From positions 22,999 through 86,998 of the forward strand of contig NZ_JAQOWX010000006.1 of the NCBI RefSeq assembly GCF_028462495.1: 64,000 nt of DNA, written 5' to 3'. Position numbers and translations under genes: made by a program. Each line of letters opens with the position of its first letter. Position 1 is the first letter of the stretch. The DNA comes from Roseateles_E sp005503085. GTDB taxonomy: Bacteria; Pseudomonadota; Gammaproteobacteria; Burkholderiales; Burkholderiaceae_C. The notes beneath the pieces were generated by a model. It did not search any database. It worked only from the letters and a program-made list of their open reading frames with translations, and was not told the origin of the DNA. Below are positions 41,816-51,937 of the stretch, one piece after another.

Positions 41816-44368
41816 ATGCTTTCCCGCCTCGCTATCAAGGGCGCGCTGCGCCGCGCCACCCTCCCGCTGCAGCGCCTGGTCGCCACCTGGTGGCGGCGCC
41901 AGTCGCCGTCGCGCCAGGACCGCTTCGCCACGCTGGGCCCGCTGATCTCGGTGATGCTCTTCCTCGCGGCCATCATCCTGGCCTTCTGGTATCTGCGTAA
42001 CGAGGAGATCGAGCGCGAGGCCGAGGCCGTCAAGCGCGACACCGAGATCGCCCAGCAGCAGATCCGCCTGCGCCTGATCGAAAACCAGGAACAGCTGGTG
42101 CGCATCGCCCGGGAGATCGTCACCCGCGCGGTCGACGCCCACGAGTTCACCGCCCAGGCCTCGGCCTTTGCCCGCGACCGGCCCGAGATCACCCATGTCA
42201 CCTGGCTGAACAACCAGCGCAAGCGCCGCGCCAGCGTCAGCGCCGCCGGCTTCCAGGCCGAGAGCCTGATGGGCGACGATGGCCGCGACCCGTCGATGCC
42301 GATGGCCGAGCAGTCCAGCGCACCCGAGCTGGCCTTCCAGGCCGCCAAGGACCGGCGCCAGCCGACCTATTCGCTGGCCTTCAACGACTTCAACAACCTG
42401 ACCGTGTTCCAGGTCCAGGTGCCCTTGATCGACCGCAGCGGCTTTTCGGGTGTGCTGATCGCCGAATACTCGGTCGAGGCGCTGCTGCGCTACTCGGTGC
42501 CGTCCGAGGTGGCGGCGCGCCATCCGGTGGCGGTGCTGGACGGCCGCGAGCAGATCGTCAGCAGCACCGTGACGCCGATGCCGGGCCAGCGCCTGCAGCG
42601 CGCGTCCATCATGCATGACGTGCCGCTGGCCCCGGCGCTGAACGGCCTGATCCTGCGCGGCCAGGGCTACCGCACCTCGATCGGCCTGATCTCCAACACC
42701 TTGTTCTGGATGGTGGTGGCGCTGTCGGTGCTGACCGTGTGGATGCTCTTGGGCACCTGGAAGCATATGCGCCGGCGCCTGCAGATCCAGACCGCGCTGT
42801 CCAGCGAGACCAACTTCCGCCGTGCGATGGAGAACTCGATGCTGACCGGCATGCGGGCCATGGACATGGAGTCGCGCATCTCCTATGTGAACCCGGCCTT
42901 CTGCGCGATGACCGGCTTCTCCGAGGCCGAGCTGATCGGCCGCAAACCGCCCTTCCCCTACTGGCCCACCGATCGCTACGAGGAGAACTCGCGGCTGCTG
43001 CAACAGGAGGTCCAGGGCCGCAGCCCATCGGGCGGTGCCGAGGTCAAGGTGATGCGCAAGGACGGCACCATCTTCGACGCGCGCATGTACGTCTCGCCGC
43101 TGATCGACCCCAAGGGCAAGCAAAGCGGCTGGATGACCTCGATGACCAATATCACCGAGGCCAAGCGCGTGCGCGACCAGCTCAGCGCCTCGCACGAGCG
43201 CTTCACCACGGTGCTGGAAGGCCTGGACGCGGCGGTCTCGGTGCTGTCGGTGCAGCAGGGCGAGCTGCTGTTCGCCAACCGCAGCTACCGGCTCTGGTTC
43301 GGCGCCGACCCCAAGGGCCATGCGGTGCTGGCCGGCAGCCAGCTGGGCCGCAGCGAGGCCGAACCGGAAACCGACGAAGAGGTCGACGACTACGGCGGCC
43401 TGCCGGCCCAGCAGCTGACCGAGGTCGGCTCCGACCCGCGCGAGGTCTATATCGACACCTTGGAGATGTGGTTCGATGTGCGCGCCCGCTATCTGCAGTG
43501 GACCGACGGCCGCCTGGCCCAGATGCTGATCGCCACCGACATCACCGCGCGCCGCCACGCCGAGATGCTGTCGGCCCAGCAGGCCGAGAAGGCGCAGGTG
43601 ACCAGCCGGCTGATGACCATGGGCGAGATGGCCTCCAGCGTCGCCCATGAGCTGAACCAGCCGCTGACCGCGATCACCAACTACTGCAACGGCATGGTCT
43701 CGCGGGTGCGCAACGACGCGATCCAGAAGGACGATCTGCTGGCCGCGCTGGAGAAGACCGCCAAGCAGGCCCAGCGCGCCGGCCAGATCATTCACCGCAT
43801 CCGCAACTTCGTGAAGCGCAGCGAGCCGCAGCGGCAGGCCTCCAGTGCGCCCGAGATCATCGAGGACGCGGTCGAGCTGGCCGGCATCGAGCTGCGTCGC
43901 CGCAATGTTGCGATCCACACCTATGTGGCCCAGCGCCTGCCGCCGCTGATGGTGGACCCGATCCTGATCGAGCAGGTGGTGCTGAATCTGCTGAAGAACG
44001 CCGCCGAGGCGATCGACAACGCCGGCCTGCCGGTGTCGCGCCGCCACATCGAACTGAGAGTGATCCCTAAACACACGCCCGAGCTCGGCGGCCATATCGA
44101 GTTCAGCGTCACCGACATGGGCCCGGGCCTGCCAGAGGAGGTGATCGAGCGCATGTACGAGGCCTTCTTCTCGACCAAGGCGGACGGCCTGGGCATAGGC
44201 CTAGGGTTATGCCGGTCCATCGTCGAGTCCCACCAGGGCCGGATCAGGGCCGAGAACTTATACAATGGCGCGGCTATTGTGGGGTGCCGGTTCGCCTTCA
44301 CCATCCCGGTAGACATCCCGCGCCCCGAGCCCTCGGGCACTGCTACGAACACTGCTGCGACACCATGA
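41816..44368 (+). CDS. PAS-domain sensor histidine kinase (FixL/DctB-like), membrane-bound
   Basis: 850 residues. Helix at 41-60 (GPLISVMLFLAAIILAFWYL), an extracytoplasmic domain of about 220 residues, and a second helix near 285-308 (ISNTLFWMVVALSVLTVWML). Then two PAS domains (NFRRAMENSMLTGMRAMDM and HERFTTVLEGLDAAVSVL), H-box VAHELNQPLTAITNYCNG with the phospho-His, N-box LNLLKNAAEAID, and G-boxes DMGPGLP and GLGIGLGLCRSIV. Signal input is probably an extracellular organic acid, by likeness to DctB-type sensors. Its stop overlaps the response regulator start by four bases (ATGA). Divergent from aceE. Confidence 0.94.
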   Translation: MLSRLAIKGALRRATLPLQRLVATWWRRQSPSRQDRFATLGPLISVMLFLAAIILAFWYLRNEEIEREAEAVKRDTEIAQQQIRLRLIENQEQLVRIAREIVTRAVDAHEFTAQASAFARDRPEITHVTWLNNQRKRRASVSAAGFQAESLMGDDGRDPSMPMAEQSSAPELAFQAAKDRRQPTYSLAFNDFNNLTVFQVQVPLIDRSGFSGVLIAEYSVEALLRYSVPSEVAARHPVAVLDGREQIVSSTVTPMPGQRLQRASIMHDVPLAPALNGLILRGQGYRTSIGLISNTLFWMVVALSVLTVWMLLGTWKHMRRRLQIQTALSSETNFRRAMENSMLTGMRAMDMESRISYVNPAFCAMTGFSEAELIGRKPPFPYWPTDRYEENSRLLQQEVQGRSPSGGAEVKVMRKDGTIFDARMYVSPLIDPKGKQSGWMTSMTNITEAKRVRDQLSASHERFTTVLEGLDAAVSVLSVQQGELLFANRSYRLWFGADPKGHAVLAGSQLGRSEAEPETDEEVDDYGGLPAQQLTEVGSDPREVYIDTLEMWFDVRARYLQWTDGRLAQMLIATDITARRHAEMLSAQQAEKAQVTSRLMTMGEMASSVAHELNQPLTAITNYCNGMVSRVRNDAIQKDDLLAALEKTAKQAQRAGQIIHRIRNFVKRSEPQRQASSAPEIIEDAVELAGIELRRRNVAIHTYVAQRLPPLMVDPILIEQVVLNLLKNAAEAIDNAGLPVSRRHIELRVIPKHTPELGGHIEFSVTDMGPGLPEEVIERMYEAFFSTKADGLGIGLGLCRSIVESHQGRIRAENLYNGAAIVGCRFAFTIPVDIPRPEPSGTATNTAATP

Positions 44369-44988
44369 GTCTGATTCCGAAGAAGGGTAACGTCTACGTT
44401 GTTGACGATGACGAGGCCGTGCGGGATTCCCTGCAATGGCTACTGGAAGGCAAGGACTACCGCGTCAAGTGCTTTGACTCCGCCGAGAGTTTCCTGAGCC
44501 GCTACGACCCGCGCGAAGTGGCCTGTCTGATCGCCGACATCCGCATGGAAGGCATGAGCGGCCTGGAGCTGCAGGACCGCCTGCTGGAGCGCCGCAGCCC
44601 GCTGCCGGTGGTCTTCATCACCGGCCACGGCGATGTGCCGATGGCGGTGCAGACCATGAAGAAGGGCGCGATGGATTTCATCGAAAAGCCCTTCAAGGAA
44701 GACGAGCTGCTGGCCCTGGTCGAGCGCATGCTGGACCAGGCCCGCAACGCCTTCTCGACGCACCAGGAAGCCGCCAGCCGCGACGCCCTGCTGTCGCGCC
44801 TGACGACACGCGAAGCCCAGGTGCTGGAGCGCATCGTCGCCGGCCGCCTGAACAAGCAGATCGCCGACGACCTGGGCATCAGCATCAAGACGGTGGAGGC
44901 GCACCGCGCCAACATCATGGAGAAGCTCAACGCCAACACGGTGGCCGATCTGCTGAAGATTGCGCTCGGCGCGCCGGCGAAAGCCTGA
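44365..44988 (+). CDS. FixJ/NarL-type response regulator
   Basis: 207 residues. Receiver domain with acidic pocket VVDDDEAVRD, phospho-Asp58 in CLIADIRMEG, and the conserved Thr/Lys in FITGHGD and FIEKPF. The LuxR-type helix-turn-helix is LTTREAQVLERIVAGRLNKQIADDLGISIKTVEAHR. This is the usual FixJ layout, a transcription activator paired with the PAS kinase just upstream, to which it is translationally coupled. The facing aceE operon and the intergenic dyad suggest, by position, that it controls pyruvate dehydrogenase. A terminator follows. Confidence 0.95.
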   Translation: MSLIPKKGNVYVVDDDEAVRDSLQWLLEGKDYRVKCFDSAESFLSRYDPREVACLIADIRMEGMSGLELQDRLLERRSPLPVVFITGHGDVPMAVQTMKKGAMDFIEKPFKEDELLALVERMLDQARNAFSTHQEAASRDALLSRLTTREAQVLERIVAGRLNKQIADDLGISIKTVEAHRANIMEKLNANTVADLLKIALGAPAKA

Positions 44989-45006
44989 GACTGAACTGGT
45001 TTGACG

Positions 45007-45031
45007 AGGCCGCTGTTACAGCGGCCTTTTG
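45007..45031 (+). terminator. Rho-independent terminator after the response regulator
   Basis: AGGCCGCTG pairs with CAGCGGCCT across a TTA loop and is followed by TTTT. It lies 18 bases after the stop codon and ahead of folD. Confidence 0.9.
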
Positions 45032-45049
45032 CGTTTTGGAGATTGAAAA

Positions 45050-45916
45050 ATGACCGCACAACTGATCGACGGCAACGCCCTGTCCAAGCAAATCCGCGCC
45101 GAGGTGGCGCAACGCGCGGCCGCGCTGACGGCTCAAGGACTGAAGCCCGGCCTGGCGGTGATCCTGGTCGGCGAAGACCCGGCCAGCGCCGTCTATGTGC
45201 GCAACAAGGTCAAGGCCTGCGAGGAATACGGCCTGCACTCGGTGCTCGAAAAGTATGAAGCAACGCTGAGCGAAGCCGAGTTGCTGGCCCGCGTCGAAGC
45301 GCTCAACCAGGACCCCAGCATCCACGGCATCCTGGTGCAGATGCCGCTGCCCAAGCACATCGATCCGCACAAGGTCATCGAGGCGATCTCCTCTGCCAAG
45401 GACGTGGACGGCTACTCGGTGCTGTCGGCCGGCGAAACCCTCACCGGCCTGCCGGGCTTCCGTCCCTGCACGCCCTATGGCTGCATGAAGCTGATCGAGA
45501 GCACCGGCGTCTCGCTAAAGGGCAAGCATGCGGTCGTGATCGGCCGCAGCAACACCGTCGGCAAGCCGATGGCCCTGCTGCTGCTGCAGGCCAATGCCAC
45601 CGTCACCGTCTGCCACAGCGGCACGCCGGACATCGGCGCCTTCACCCGCCAGGCCGATGTGGTCGTCGCTGCGGTCGGCAAGCGCAATGTGCTGACCGCC
45701 GACATGGTCAAGCCCGGCGCCATCGTGATCGATGTGGGCATGAACCGCAACGATGAAGGCAAGCTCTGCGGCGATGTCGATTTCGCCGCCGTCAAGGACG
45801 TGGCCGGCTGGATCACCCCGGTGCCCGGTGGGGTCGGGCCTATGACCATCACGATGCTGCTGGTCAACACGCTAGAGTCAGCCGAACGTGTCGCCGCTGC
45901 TACCCAAAAGGCCTGA
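45050..45916 (+). CDS. folD: Methylenetetrahydrofolate dehydrogenase / cyclohydrolase
   Basis: Bifunctional folate enzyme giving 10-formyl-THF and NADPH. 288 residues. Catalytic Lys in SAVYVRNKVKACEEYG, substrate loop GILVQMPLPKHID, DVDGYSVL, NADP site VIGRSNTVGKPMALLLL, and C-terminal PVPGGVGPMTI. GGAG lies nine bases before the ATG. It starts just after a terminator, so it has its own promoter, and is followed by prlC after four bases. Confidence 0.97.
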   Translation: MTAQLIDGNALSKQIRAEVAQRAAALTAQGLKPGLAVILVGEDPASAVYVRNKVKACEEYGLHSVLEKYEATLSEAELLARVEALNQDPSIHGILVQMPLPKHIDPHKVIEAISSAKDVDGYSVLSAGETLTGLPGFRPCTPYGCMKLIESTGVSLKGKHAVVIGRSNTVGKPMALLLLQANATVTVCHSGTPDIGAFTRQADVVVAAVGKRNVLTADMVKPGAIVIDVGMNRNDEGKLCGDVDFAAVKDVAGWITPVPGGVGPMTITMLLVNTLESAERVAAATQKA

Positions 45917-45920
45917 TGCC

Positions 45921-47933
45921 ATGACGAATCCGCTGCTCTCCACCGCCCCGCTGCCGGCCTTCGCCAGCATCAAACCCGAACACATCCAGCCGGCCATTGC
46001 CGAACTGCTGGCCCAGGCCCAGGCCGCGCTGAACACTGCCACGGCCGAGGCCACTGCGGCCGACTACGACACGCTGGCCCGCATCCTCAGCGTCGCCACC
46101 GAACGCCTGGGCCATGCCTGGGGCGCCGTCGGCCACCTCAACGCCGTGGCCAACACGCCCGAGCTGCGCGAGGCCTATAACGCGATGCTGCCGGCCGTCA
46201 CCGAGTTCTACACCGGCCTGGGTGCCGATGAAAAGCTCTATGCCAAGTACAAGGCCATCAATGCCACTGCGACTAGCCTGAACCCGGCCCGAAAGCAGGC
46301 GCTGAAGCACTGGATCCGCGACTTCGTGCTGTCCGGTGCCGAACTGCAGGGCGCCGCCAAAGAGCGCTTCGCCGCGATCCAGGAGCGCAGTGCCGAGCTG
46401 GCCCAGAAGTTCTCCGAGCATGTGATGGACGCGACCGACGGCTTTGCCTACTACGCCAGCGCCGAGGAGCTGGCCGGCGTGCCGCCGGATGTGGTCACGG
46501 CCGCCCGCGACGCGGCCGCCGCCGAGGGCAAGGACGGCCACAAGCTGACCCTGCATTTCCCGGTCTATATGCCGGTGATGCAGTACGGCACCGACCGCGC
46601 GCTGCGCGAGAAGCTCTACCGTGCCTACGTGACGCGCGCCAGCGAGTTCGGCCCGCCCGAGCTGGACAATAGCGCGCTGATGCAGGAGCTCTTGATGCTG
46701 CGCCAGGAAGAGGCACAGCTGCTGGGCTTCCAGAACTTCGCCGAGGCCTCGCTGGTGGCCAAGATGGCCAGCTCGCCGGCCCAGGTGCTGGACTTCCTGC
46801 GCGACCTGGCGGGCCGTGCCCGCCCCTTCGCCGAGAAGGACCTGGCCGAGCTGCGTGCCTTCGCCGCGCAAGACCTGGCCCTGGCCGAGATGCAGGCCTG
46901 GGACACGGCCTTCGTCTCCGAGCGCCTGAAGGAGGCCCGCTATGCCTTCAGCGACCAGGAGGTCAAGCAATACTTCACCTTGCCGCGCGTGCTGCAGGGC
47001 CTGTTCGACATCATCGAGCGCCTGTTCAATGTGAAGATCGTCGAGCAGGCCGCCGAGGTCTGGCACGACACCGTCAAGTTCTATCGCCTGGACAGACAGG
47101 GTGAACTGGTCGGCCAGTTCTATCTGGACCTCTACGCCCGCCCCGGCAAACGCCCCGGCGCCTGGATGGACGAGGTGCGCAGCCGCTGGGCGCGGCCCGA
47201 GGGCGTGCAGCAGACGCCGGTGGCGCAGATGGTTTGCAACTTCGCCTCGCCAGTGGGCGACAAACCGGCCCTGCTGACGCACGACGATGTCACGACCCTG
47301 TTCCACGAGTTCGGTCACGGCCTGCACCATCTGCTGACCCAGGTGAACGAGCTGGGCGTCTCCGGCATCTCCGGCGTCGAGTGGGATGCGGTGGAGCTGC
47401 CCAGCCAGTTCATGGAGAACTTCTGCTGGGAATGGGAGGTGCTGCAGCAGCTGACCCAGCATGTCGACACCGGCGCGCCGCTGCCGCGCGCGCTGTTCGA
47501 CAAGATGACGGCCGCGAAGAACTTCCAGAGCGGGCTGCAGACCCTGCGCCAGATCGAGTTCTCGCTATTCGATATGCGCATGCATGCCGAGGTGGGCAGC
47601 GAAGCCGGCATCCAGAGCCTGCTCGACGAGGTGCGTGCCGAGGTGGCCGTGCTGCCGCCGCCGCCCTTCAACCGCTTCCAGCACAGCTTCTCGCACATCT
47701 TCGCGGGTGGCTATTCGGCCGGCTACTACAGCTACAAATGGGCCGAACTGCTGAGCGCCGACGCCTGGAGCGCCTTCGAGGAAGAAGGCGTGTTCAACCC
47801 GGCCACCGGCGCGCGCTTTCTGCAGAGCATCCTGGAAGCCGGCGGCGCCCGCGACGCGATGGACAGCTTCAAGGCCTTCCGCGGCCGCGAGCCCAAGATC
47901 GACGCACTGCTGCGCCACCAGGGCATGAGCTGA
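45921..47933 (+). CDS. prlC: Oligopeptidase A (M3 family zinc peptidase)
   Basis: Cytosolic zinc metallopeptidase that degrades signal peptides and other short peptides. 670 residues, near the usual 680. Zinc motif FHEFGHGLHHLL (HExxH) near residue 460 and the third ligand in SGVEWDAVELPSQFMENFCWE. The C-terminal HSFSHIFAGGYSAGYYSYKWAE is the M3 signature. The start at 45921 is chosen over 45888, which would overlap folD. Co-transcribed with folD. Confidence 0.95.
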   Translation: MTNPLLSTAPLPAFASIKPEHIQPAIAELLAQAQAALNTATAEATAADYDTLARILSVATERLGHAWGAVGHLNAVANTPELREAYNAMLPAVTEFYTGLGADEKLYAKYKAINATATSLNPARKQALKHWIRDFVLSGAELQGAAKERFAAIQERSAELAQKFSEHVMDATDGFAYYASAEELAGVPPDVVTAARDAAAAEGKDGHKLTLHFPVYMPVMQYGTDRALREKLYRAYVTRASEFGPPELDNSALMQELLMLRQEEAQLLGFQNFAEASLVAKMASSPAQVLDFLRDLAGRARPFAEKDLAELRAFAAQDLALAEMQAWDTAFVSERLKEARYAFSDQEVKQYFTLPRVLQGLFDIIERLFNVKIVEQAAEVWHDTVKFYRLDRQGELVGQFYLDLYARPGKRPGAWMDEVRSRWARPEGVQQTPVAQMVCNFASPVGDKPALLTHDDVTTLFHEFGHGLHHLLTQVNELGVSGISGVEWDAVELPSQFMENFCWEWEVLQQLTQHVDTGAPLPRALFDKMTAAKNFQSGLQTLRQIEFSLFDMRMHAEVGSEAGIQSLLDEVRAEVAVLPPPPFNRFQHSFSHIFAGGYSAGYYSYKWAELLSADAWSAFEEEGVFNPATGARFLQSILEAGGARDAMDSFKAFRGREPKIDALLRHQGMS

Positions 47934-47992
47934 GGCAAGCGGGCCGGCCCGCCCTATGTCGAGGGTGGACGGGTGGGTCGCCCGGACAGAAC

Positions 47993-48514
47993 TCAGGTCG
48001 TCAGGTCCAGCGCCATGCCGGGCTTGAGCCGCAGCAGCTTGACCATGCCGGCGCGCAGGCGCAGCGCCGAGCTGGCCCGGCTGCAGCTGACGAAACGCCA
48101 GGGCGGCACCCGCTTGGCGACGCGGGCGATGGTGCCGTCGGCCTCCAGGAACACCACATCGACCGCATGCCACAGGCCCAGGGTGTGGACCACATTGCAA
48201 GGTGCCAGCCAGAGGCCGCAGGCGTCGCCGAGGCGGCGGTCACGCCAGGGGGCCAGCGAGCTGAGCCAGCGGTGCCGGACCTTGCGCACGCTGTAGGCGG
48301 TCAGCCGGCCGTTGAGCTTGAGCGGCAGATTGGGGGCAGAGAGTCGCACAAGCCCGGCCGGGCGCGACAGCTCCGGCGGCCCGGCGAGTTCTTCGGGCTG
48401 TCCGGTGGGTTCGGGCACGGTATCGCCGGCATCGTCCGGCGGCGCCTCACGGTCCACCAGGCGCCAGCCCTCGGACGGCAGCGCCGCGCCAGATTGGGAG
48501 GCAGATTCGCTCAT
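47993..48514 (-). CDS. DUF192 family protein
   Basis: 173 residues. The C-terminal 100 residues fit DUF192: LWLAPCNVVHTLGLWHAVDVVFLEADGTIARV, followed by a conserved Cys in RFVSCSRASSALRLRAG. The first 60 residues are acidic and Pro-rich and probably disordered. Many DUF192 proteins are exported, but this one shows no signal peptide. The function is unknown. No ribosome site is evident before the ATG at 48514. The gap to convergent prlC holds a 14-base GC palindrome (47939-47952) that may end transcripts. Confidence 0.8.
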   Translation of the reverse strand: MSESASQSGAALPSEGWRLVDREAPPDDAGDTVPEPTGQPEELAGPPELSRPAGLVRLSAPNLPLKLNGRLTAYSVRKVRHRWLSSLAPWRDRRLGDACGLWLAPCNVVHTLGLWHAVDVVFLEADGTIARVAKRVPPWRFVSCSRASSALRLRAGMVKLLRLKPGMALDLTT

Positions 48515-48655
48515 GGAGAAAAGGTGGCGTGCAAAAGGCCGCCACCTTAGCGGAGGCGGCGCAAAAGAGCACCAGCTCTAGTCGCAAGAGTTGTAGCAAA
48601 TTGCTCGGTCTCCCGCTCACGCCGTCTTCACGGCTCGCTTTCTATGCTGGTGCAT

Positions 48656-49567
48656 ATGAAAAAACACACAAGGATAGCCATGGGACTGCTTGGAGGCGTC
48701 GCGCTGATTGCCGCGCTGTGGTGGAGCCTCTTCGGGCTCAAGCCTTACGAGATCAGCGCGGCCGAGCTCCAGGCCCGCTATGCCTACAGCCCGCAGCAAG
48801 ACCTGGCCCTGCAGCTGGCGCCGATCAAGGATCTGGCCCAGGATTTCAGCTTCACCAGCTTTGACGGCAGTATCGTCAACGGCCGCATCCGCTACCCCAG
48901 CGACCCGGCCACGGCCGGCGCCCCCTTCCCGCTGCTGATCGCGATGCATGGCATGGGGCGCAGCCATTGGCGCTGGTGGCAGGCCGAGTACAAGGGCGGC
49001 ACGACCCTGGAGCACACCCACCAGCTCACCGAGCTGGCCCTGCAGCGCGGCCATGCGGTGAGTGCCATCGACGCACGCCGCAATGGCGCGCGCAAGGACC
49101 CCAAGGTCGATATCGAACAGCTGATGGACGATCTGCACCTCTGGGGCCAGCGCGAGCCCTATGAAGCCATGCTGGTGGACACGGTGCGCGATCACCGCCT
49201 GCTGCTGGACTGGGTCACCCGGCTGCCGCAGATCGACGCGCGCCGCATCAAGGCCACCGGCTACAGCATGGGCGGGCAGAACGCCCTGCTGCTGGCCGGT
49301 GTGGATGAGCGGGTTGGCGATGTCGCCGCCATCGCTCCCATCCTGCTGGACGACAAGCTGGCCGCCGTGGCGGTCAAGAATCTGCTGCCGGGCCTGGCCG
49401 ACAACAGGATCTGGCTGCTCAGCGCCGACAAGGATGAGTACACCGACCGCAGCGCCTACCTGAGCTTCTTCGCGGCCCTGGGCGGCCCGGGCAACAAGCA
49501 TCTGCGCTTTGCCGGCGGCCACATCCTGCCGCCGGACTATGTGGAGCAGCTGCGCGACTGGTTTTAA
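48656..49567 (+). CDS. Alpha/beta hydrolase with N-terminal membrane anchor or signal
   Basis: 303 residues. A basic start and hydrophobic stretch (AMGLLGGVALIAALWWSLFG) suggest an anchored or exported protein. The hydrolase core has oxyanion-region AMHGMGRSHW, nucleophile Ser in GYSMGGQNAL, Asp in LLSADKDEYTD, and His in AGGHILPPDY, forming a full triad. The dienelactone-hydrolase/acetyl xylan esterase group is the nearest match; the substrate is unknown. The start at 48656 is preferred over 48644 because it begins the basic N-terminus. Single gene, convergent with the TonB receptor gene. Confidence 0.85.
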   Translation: MKKHTRIAMGLLGGVALIAALWWSLFGLKPYEISAAELQARYAYSPQQDLALQLAPIKDLAQDFSFTSFDGSIVNGRIRYPSDPATAGAPFPLLIAMHGMGRSHWRWWQAEYKGGTTLEHTHQLTELALQRGHAVSAIDARRNGARKDPKVDIEQLMDDLHLWGQREPYEAMLVDTVRDHRLLLDWVTRLPQIDARRIKATGYSMGGQNALLLAGVDERVGDVAAIAPILLDDKLAAVAVKNLLPGLADNRIWLLSADKDEYTDRSAYLSFFAALGGPGNKHLRFAGGHILPPDYVEQLRDWF

Positions 49568-49595
49568 AAACGGCGCGCAGCCGCTGTGCCCAGGC

Positions 49596-51839
49596 TCAGT
49601 ACGAGACCTTGAACTGCACACCGTAGCTGCGCGGTTCGTTCAGGATGCCGGTCAGGTTGTTGAAGTCGATCGCCGCGACCAGTTGCTGGCGGTCGGTCAG
49701 GTTGCGCACATAGGCGGACGCCTCGTACTTGCCATTGCCCCAGGCATAGCCGGCGCGCAGACCGCCTTCCAGCATGGCCTTGGCCTTGTACTCCTTGGCC
49801 TCGTACAGGAACATGTTGTACTTGTCCTTGTAGGCCCAGTCGGTCAGCACGTACAGATCGCCACCCGCCAGCTCGGTGCTGTACTTCAGGGTCCAGTTGG
49901 CCACCCAGCGCGGCGCGCGCGGCAGGTCGTTGCCGCCGATCAGCACGGTGCCGGCCACCGGGCCGGCCGGGTCAAGTACCGTGCAGCTGTTGCCGCAGGG
50001 CGAGACGAACAGGCTGCCGTCCTTGATCTCAGTGTCGTTGAAGCTCAGGCCCAGCGTCGTGCGCCAGTTGCGGTTCAGGATGGCCTGCATATCGAGCTCG
50101 AAGCCGCGGCCGACCGCCTTATCGGCATTGATCAGACGGTTCTGATTGACGCTGCCGCTGCCGGCGGTCAGCTGCAGGTCCTTGACGCGATAGCTGAACA
50201 CCGTGCCGCTGATGCGGGCCGCGTTGTTCAGGATGTCAGCCTTGAAGCCCGCCTCGAAGGACAAGGCCTTCTCGGAGTCGGCCACCGAGATCGAGTCGCC
50301 GAACAGCACGCGGCCCTGGATGCTGGGCGCGCGGTAGCCGGTGGCGACGCGGGTGAACAGCGAGGTGCTCTTGTCCAGGCTGTAGTTGGCGCTGAAGTCC
50401 CAGCTCCAGTTGCTGGACTTGGGATTGGTTGTCAGCAGTGCGGTGTTGGCACCGCCGAAAGGCGTCAGCGTGCGCTGGGCGTCGAAATCCTTCTTGTCAT
50501 TGGTGTAGCGCAGGCCGCCGCGCAGCTTCAAGTCGGGGCTGACGGCGTAATTCAGCGAACCGAACGCGGCCCAGGACTTGGACTCCTGGTGCTGCACCGC
50601 ATAGCCGTTCTGCGGGTTGCCGACGGCCAAGGAATCGAAGTTGAAGCTGTCGACCTGCTGCTTCTCGTTGAAGTAGTACAGGCCGCCGATCCATTGCAGC
50701 GGGTCGGCCGTGTTCGACTCGACGCGCAGCTCCTGCGTCATCTGGCGCAGATAGGGCAGGCCATCGGCGGTCTCGGCCTGGAAGGGGATCACGGCGGGTT
50801 GGCCAGGATAGTTGGGACCGCCGACGAGGCCACCATCCACATCGGCGCGGCTGTAGAACTTGGCGCGGTCGTAGGCGGTGATCGAATGCAGGCGGATGCT
50901 GCCCAGGTCCCAGCGCAGCCGGGCGCTGAGGCCGTGAGACTGCAGGGTCTGAACGTTCAGGCCGTTGCTGGGGTAGTTCTTGAAGTCGAAGCCGTCGACC
51001 AGATCATTGCTGCCGCGCTTGATGATGTTGGCACGGAAGGTCGTGGCATTGCCCTTGTAGTCGCGGCCCTGCAGCTTGAACAGGCCGTGGAAGCCGCCGT
51101 TGCTGTAGGCCGCCTGCACGCGCGCGGCCTTGTCGTTATAGCCCTCCAGATTCTTCTCGCCGGTGGGCTGCGGGTTGTGGATGCGGTCATCGGCGGTCTG
51201 CACGATGCCGGCGGCACGCAGCGACCAGTCGCTGCCCATGGGCACATTGACCATGCCCTCGAAGTTGACCGCACCGAAACGGCCGAAGCCCAGGCTGGCA
51301 TAGCCGTCCATGCGCTTGCCCGGCTTGGCCGAGTCGAACTTCAGCACGCCGGCCGGCGAGTTGCGGCCAAATAGCGTGCCCTGCGGGCCGCGCAAGACCT
51401 CGACCTGCTCCATATCGAAGACCGGGAAGCCCTTGAGCATCGGGCTTTCCTGCACCACCTCGTCATAGACCAGGCCGACCGGCTGCGAGGCGTTCAGGTC
51501 GAAGTCGGTATTGCCCAGGCCGCGAACGTAAAAGCGCGGGAAGGAGCGGCCGAAGTCCGACTCGATGTTCAGGCTGGGCACCCGGCCCGACAGCGCGCGC
51601 ACGTCCTGCCCGCTGGCGTTGTAGGCCTCCAGCTCCTCGCCCTTCATCGCCGAGATCGACATCGGCACATCCTTCAGGTTCTCGACCCGGCGGCTGCCGG
51701 TGACGATCACCGCCTCCAGCTGGGTGGCGTCCTTCTTGGACTCGACCGCGGGTGCGCTGCTTTGCGCTTGTGCCACGGGGAATGCAGAGGCCAGCGCGAG
51801 CGCGATCAGGCTCGGGCTGAGGGTACGGTGGTGTGTCAT
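49596..51839 (-). CDS. TonB-dependent outer membrane receptor
   Basis: 747 residues. Signal peptide (SLIALALASAFPVAQAQS), then the TonB box region QLEAVIVTGSRR. Plug domain at about 45-165 (DVPMSISAMKGEELEAY, VEVLRGPQGTLFGRNSPAGVL) and a beta-barrel ending in Tyr (SYGVQFKVSY), as needed for outer-membrane insertion. It belongs to the large CirA/FyuA-like group. No N-terminal signalling domain and no adjacent FecIR genes are present. A perfect LacI-family palindrome lies about 100 bases upstream, which favours a carbohydrate over an iron ligand; that is inference. The start at 51839 places the signal peptide correctly. Confidence 0.93.
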   Translation of the reverse strand: MTHHRTLSPSLIALALASAFPVAQAQSSAPAVESKKDATQLEAVIVTGSRRVENLKDVPMSISAMKGEELEAYNASGQDVRALSGRVPSLNIESDFGRSFPRFYVRGLGNTDFDLNASQPVGLVYDEVVQESPMLKGFPVFDMEQVEVLRGPQGTLFGRNSPAGVLKFDSAKPGKRMDGYASLGFGRFGAVNFEGMVNVPMGSDWSLRAAGIVQTADDRIHNPQPTGEKNLEGYNDKAARVQAAYSNGGFHGLFKLQGRDYKGNATTFRANIIKRGSNDLVDGFDFKNYPSNGLNVQTLQSHGLSARLRWDLGSIRLHSITAYDRAKFYSRADVDGGLVGGPNYPGQPAVIPFQAETADGLPYLRQMTQELRVESNTADPLQWIGGLYYFNEKQQVDSFNFDSLAVGNPQNGYAVQHQESKSWAAFGSLNYAVSPDLKLRGGLRYTNDKKDFDAQRTLTPFGGANTALLTTNPKSSNWSWDFSANYSLDKSTSLFTRVATGYRAPSIQGRVLFGDSISVADSEKALSFEAGFKADILNNAARISGTVFSYRVKDLQLTAGSGSVNQNRLINADKAVGRGFELDMQAILNRNWRTTLGLSFNDTEIKDGSLFVSPCGNSCTVLDPAGPVAGTVLIGGNDLPRAPRWVANWTLKYSTELAGGDLYVLTDWAYKDKYNMFLYEAKEYKAKAMLEGGLRAGYAWGNGKYEASAYVRNLTDRQQLVAAIDFNNLTGILNEPRSYGVQFKVSY

Positions 51840-51937
51840 CGCTGAATCCGGTTGAGGGCGGTCGCATCGATATGCCGACCTGCCCCATCCGCCGCCTTGG
51901 CTGGTCACGAGGCAGGCCGACACGGCCTAAAATGACC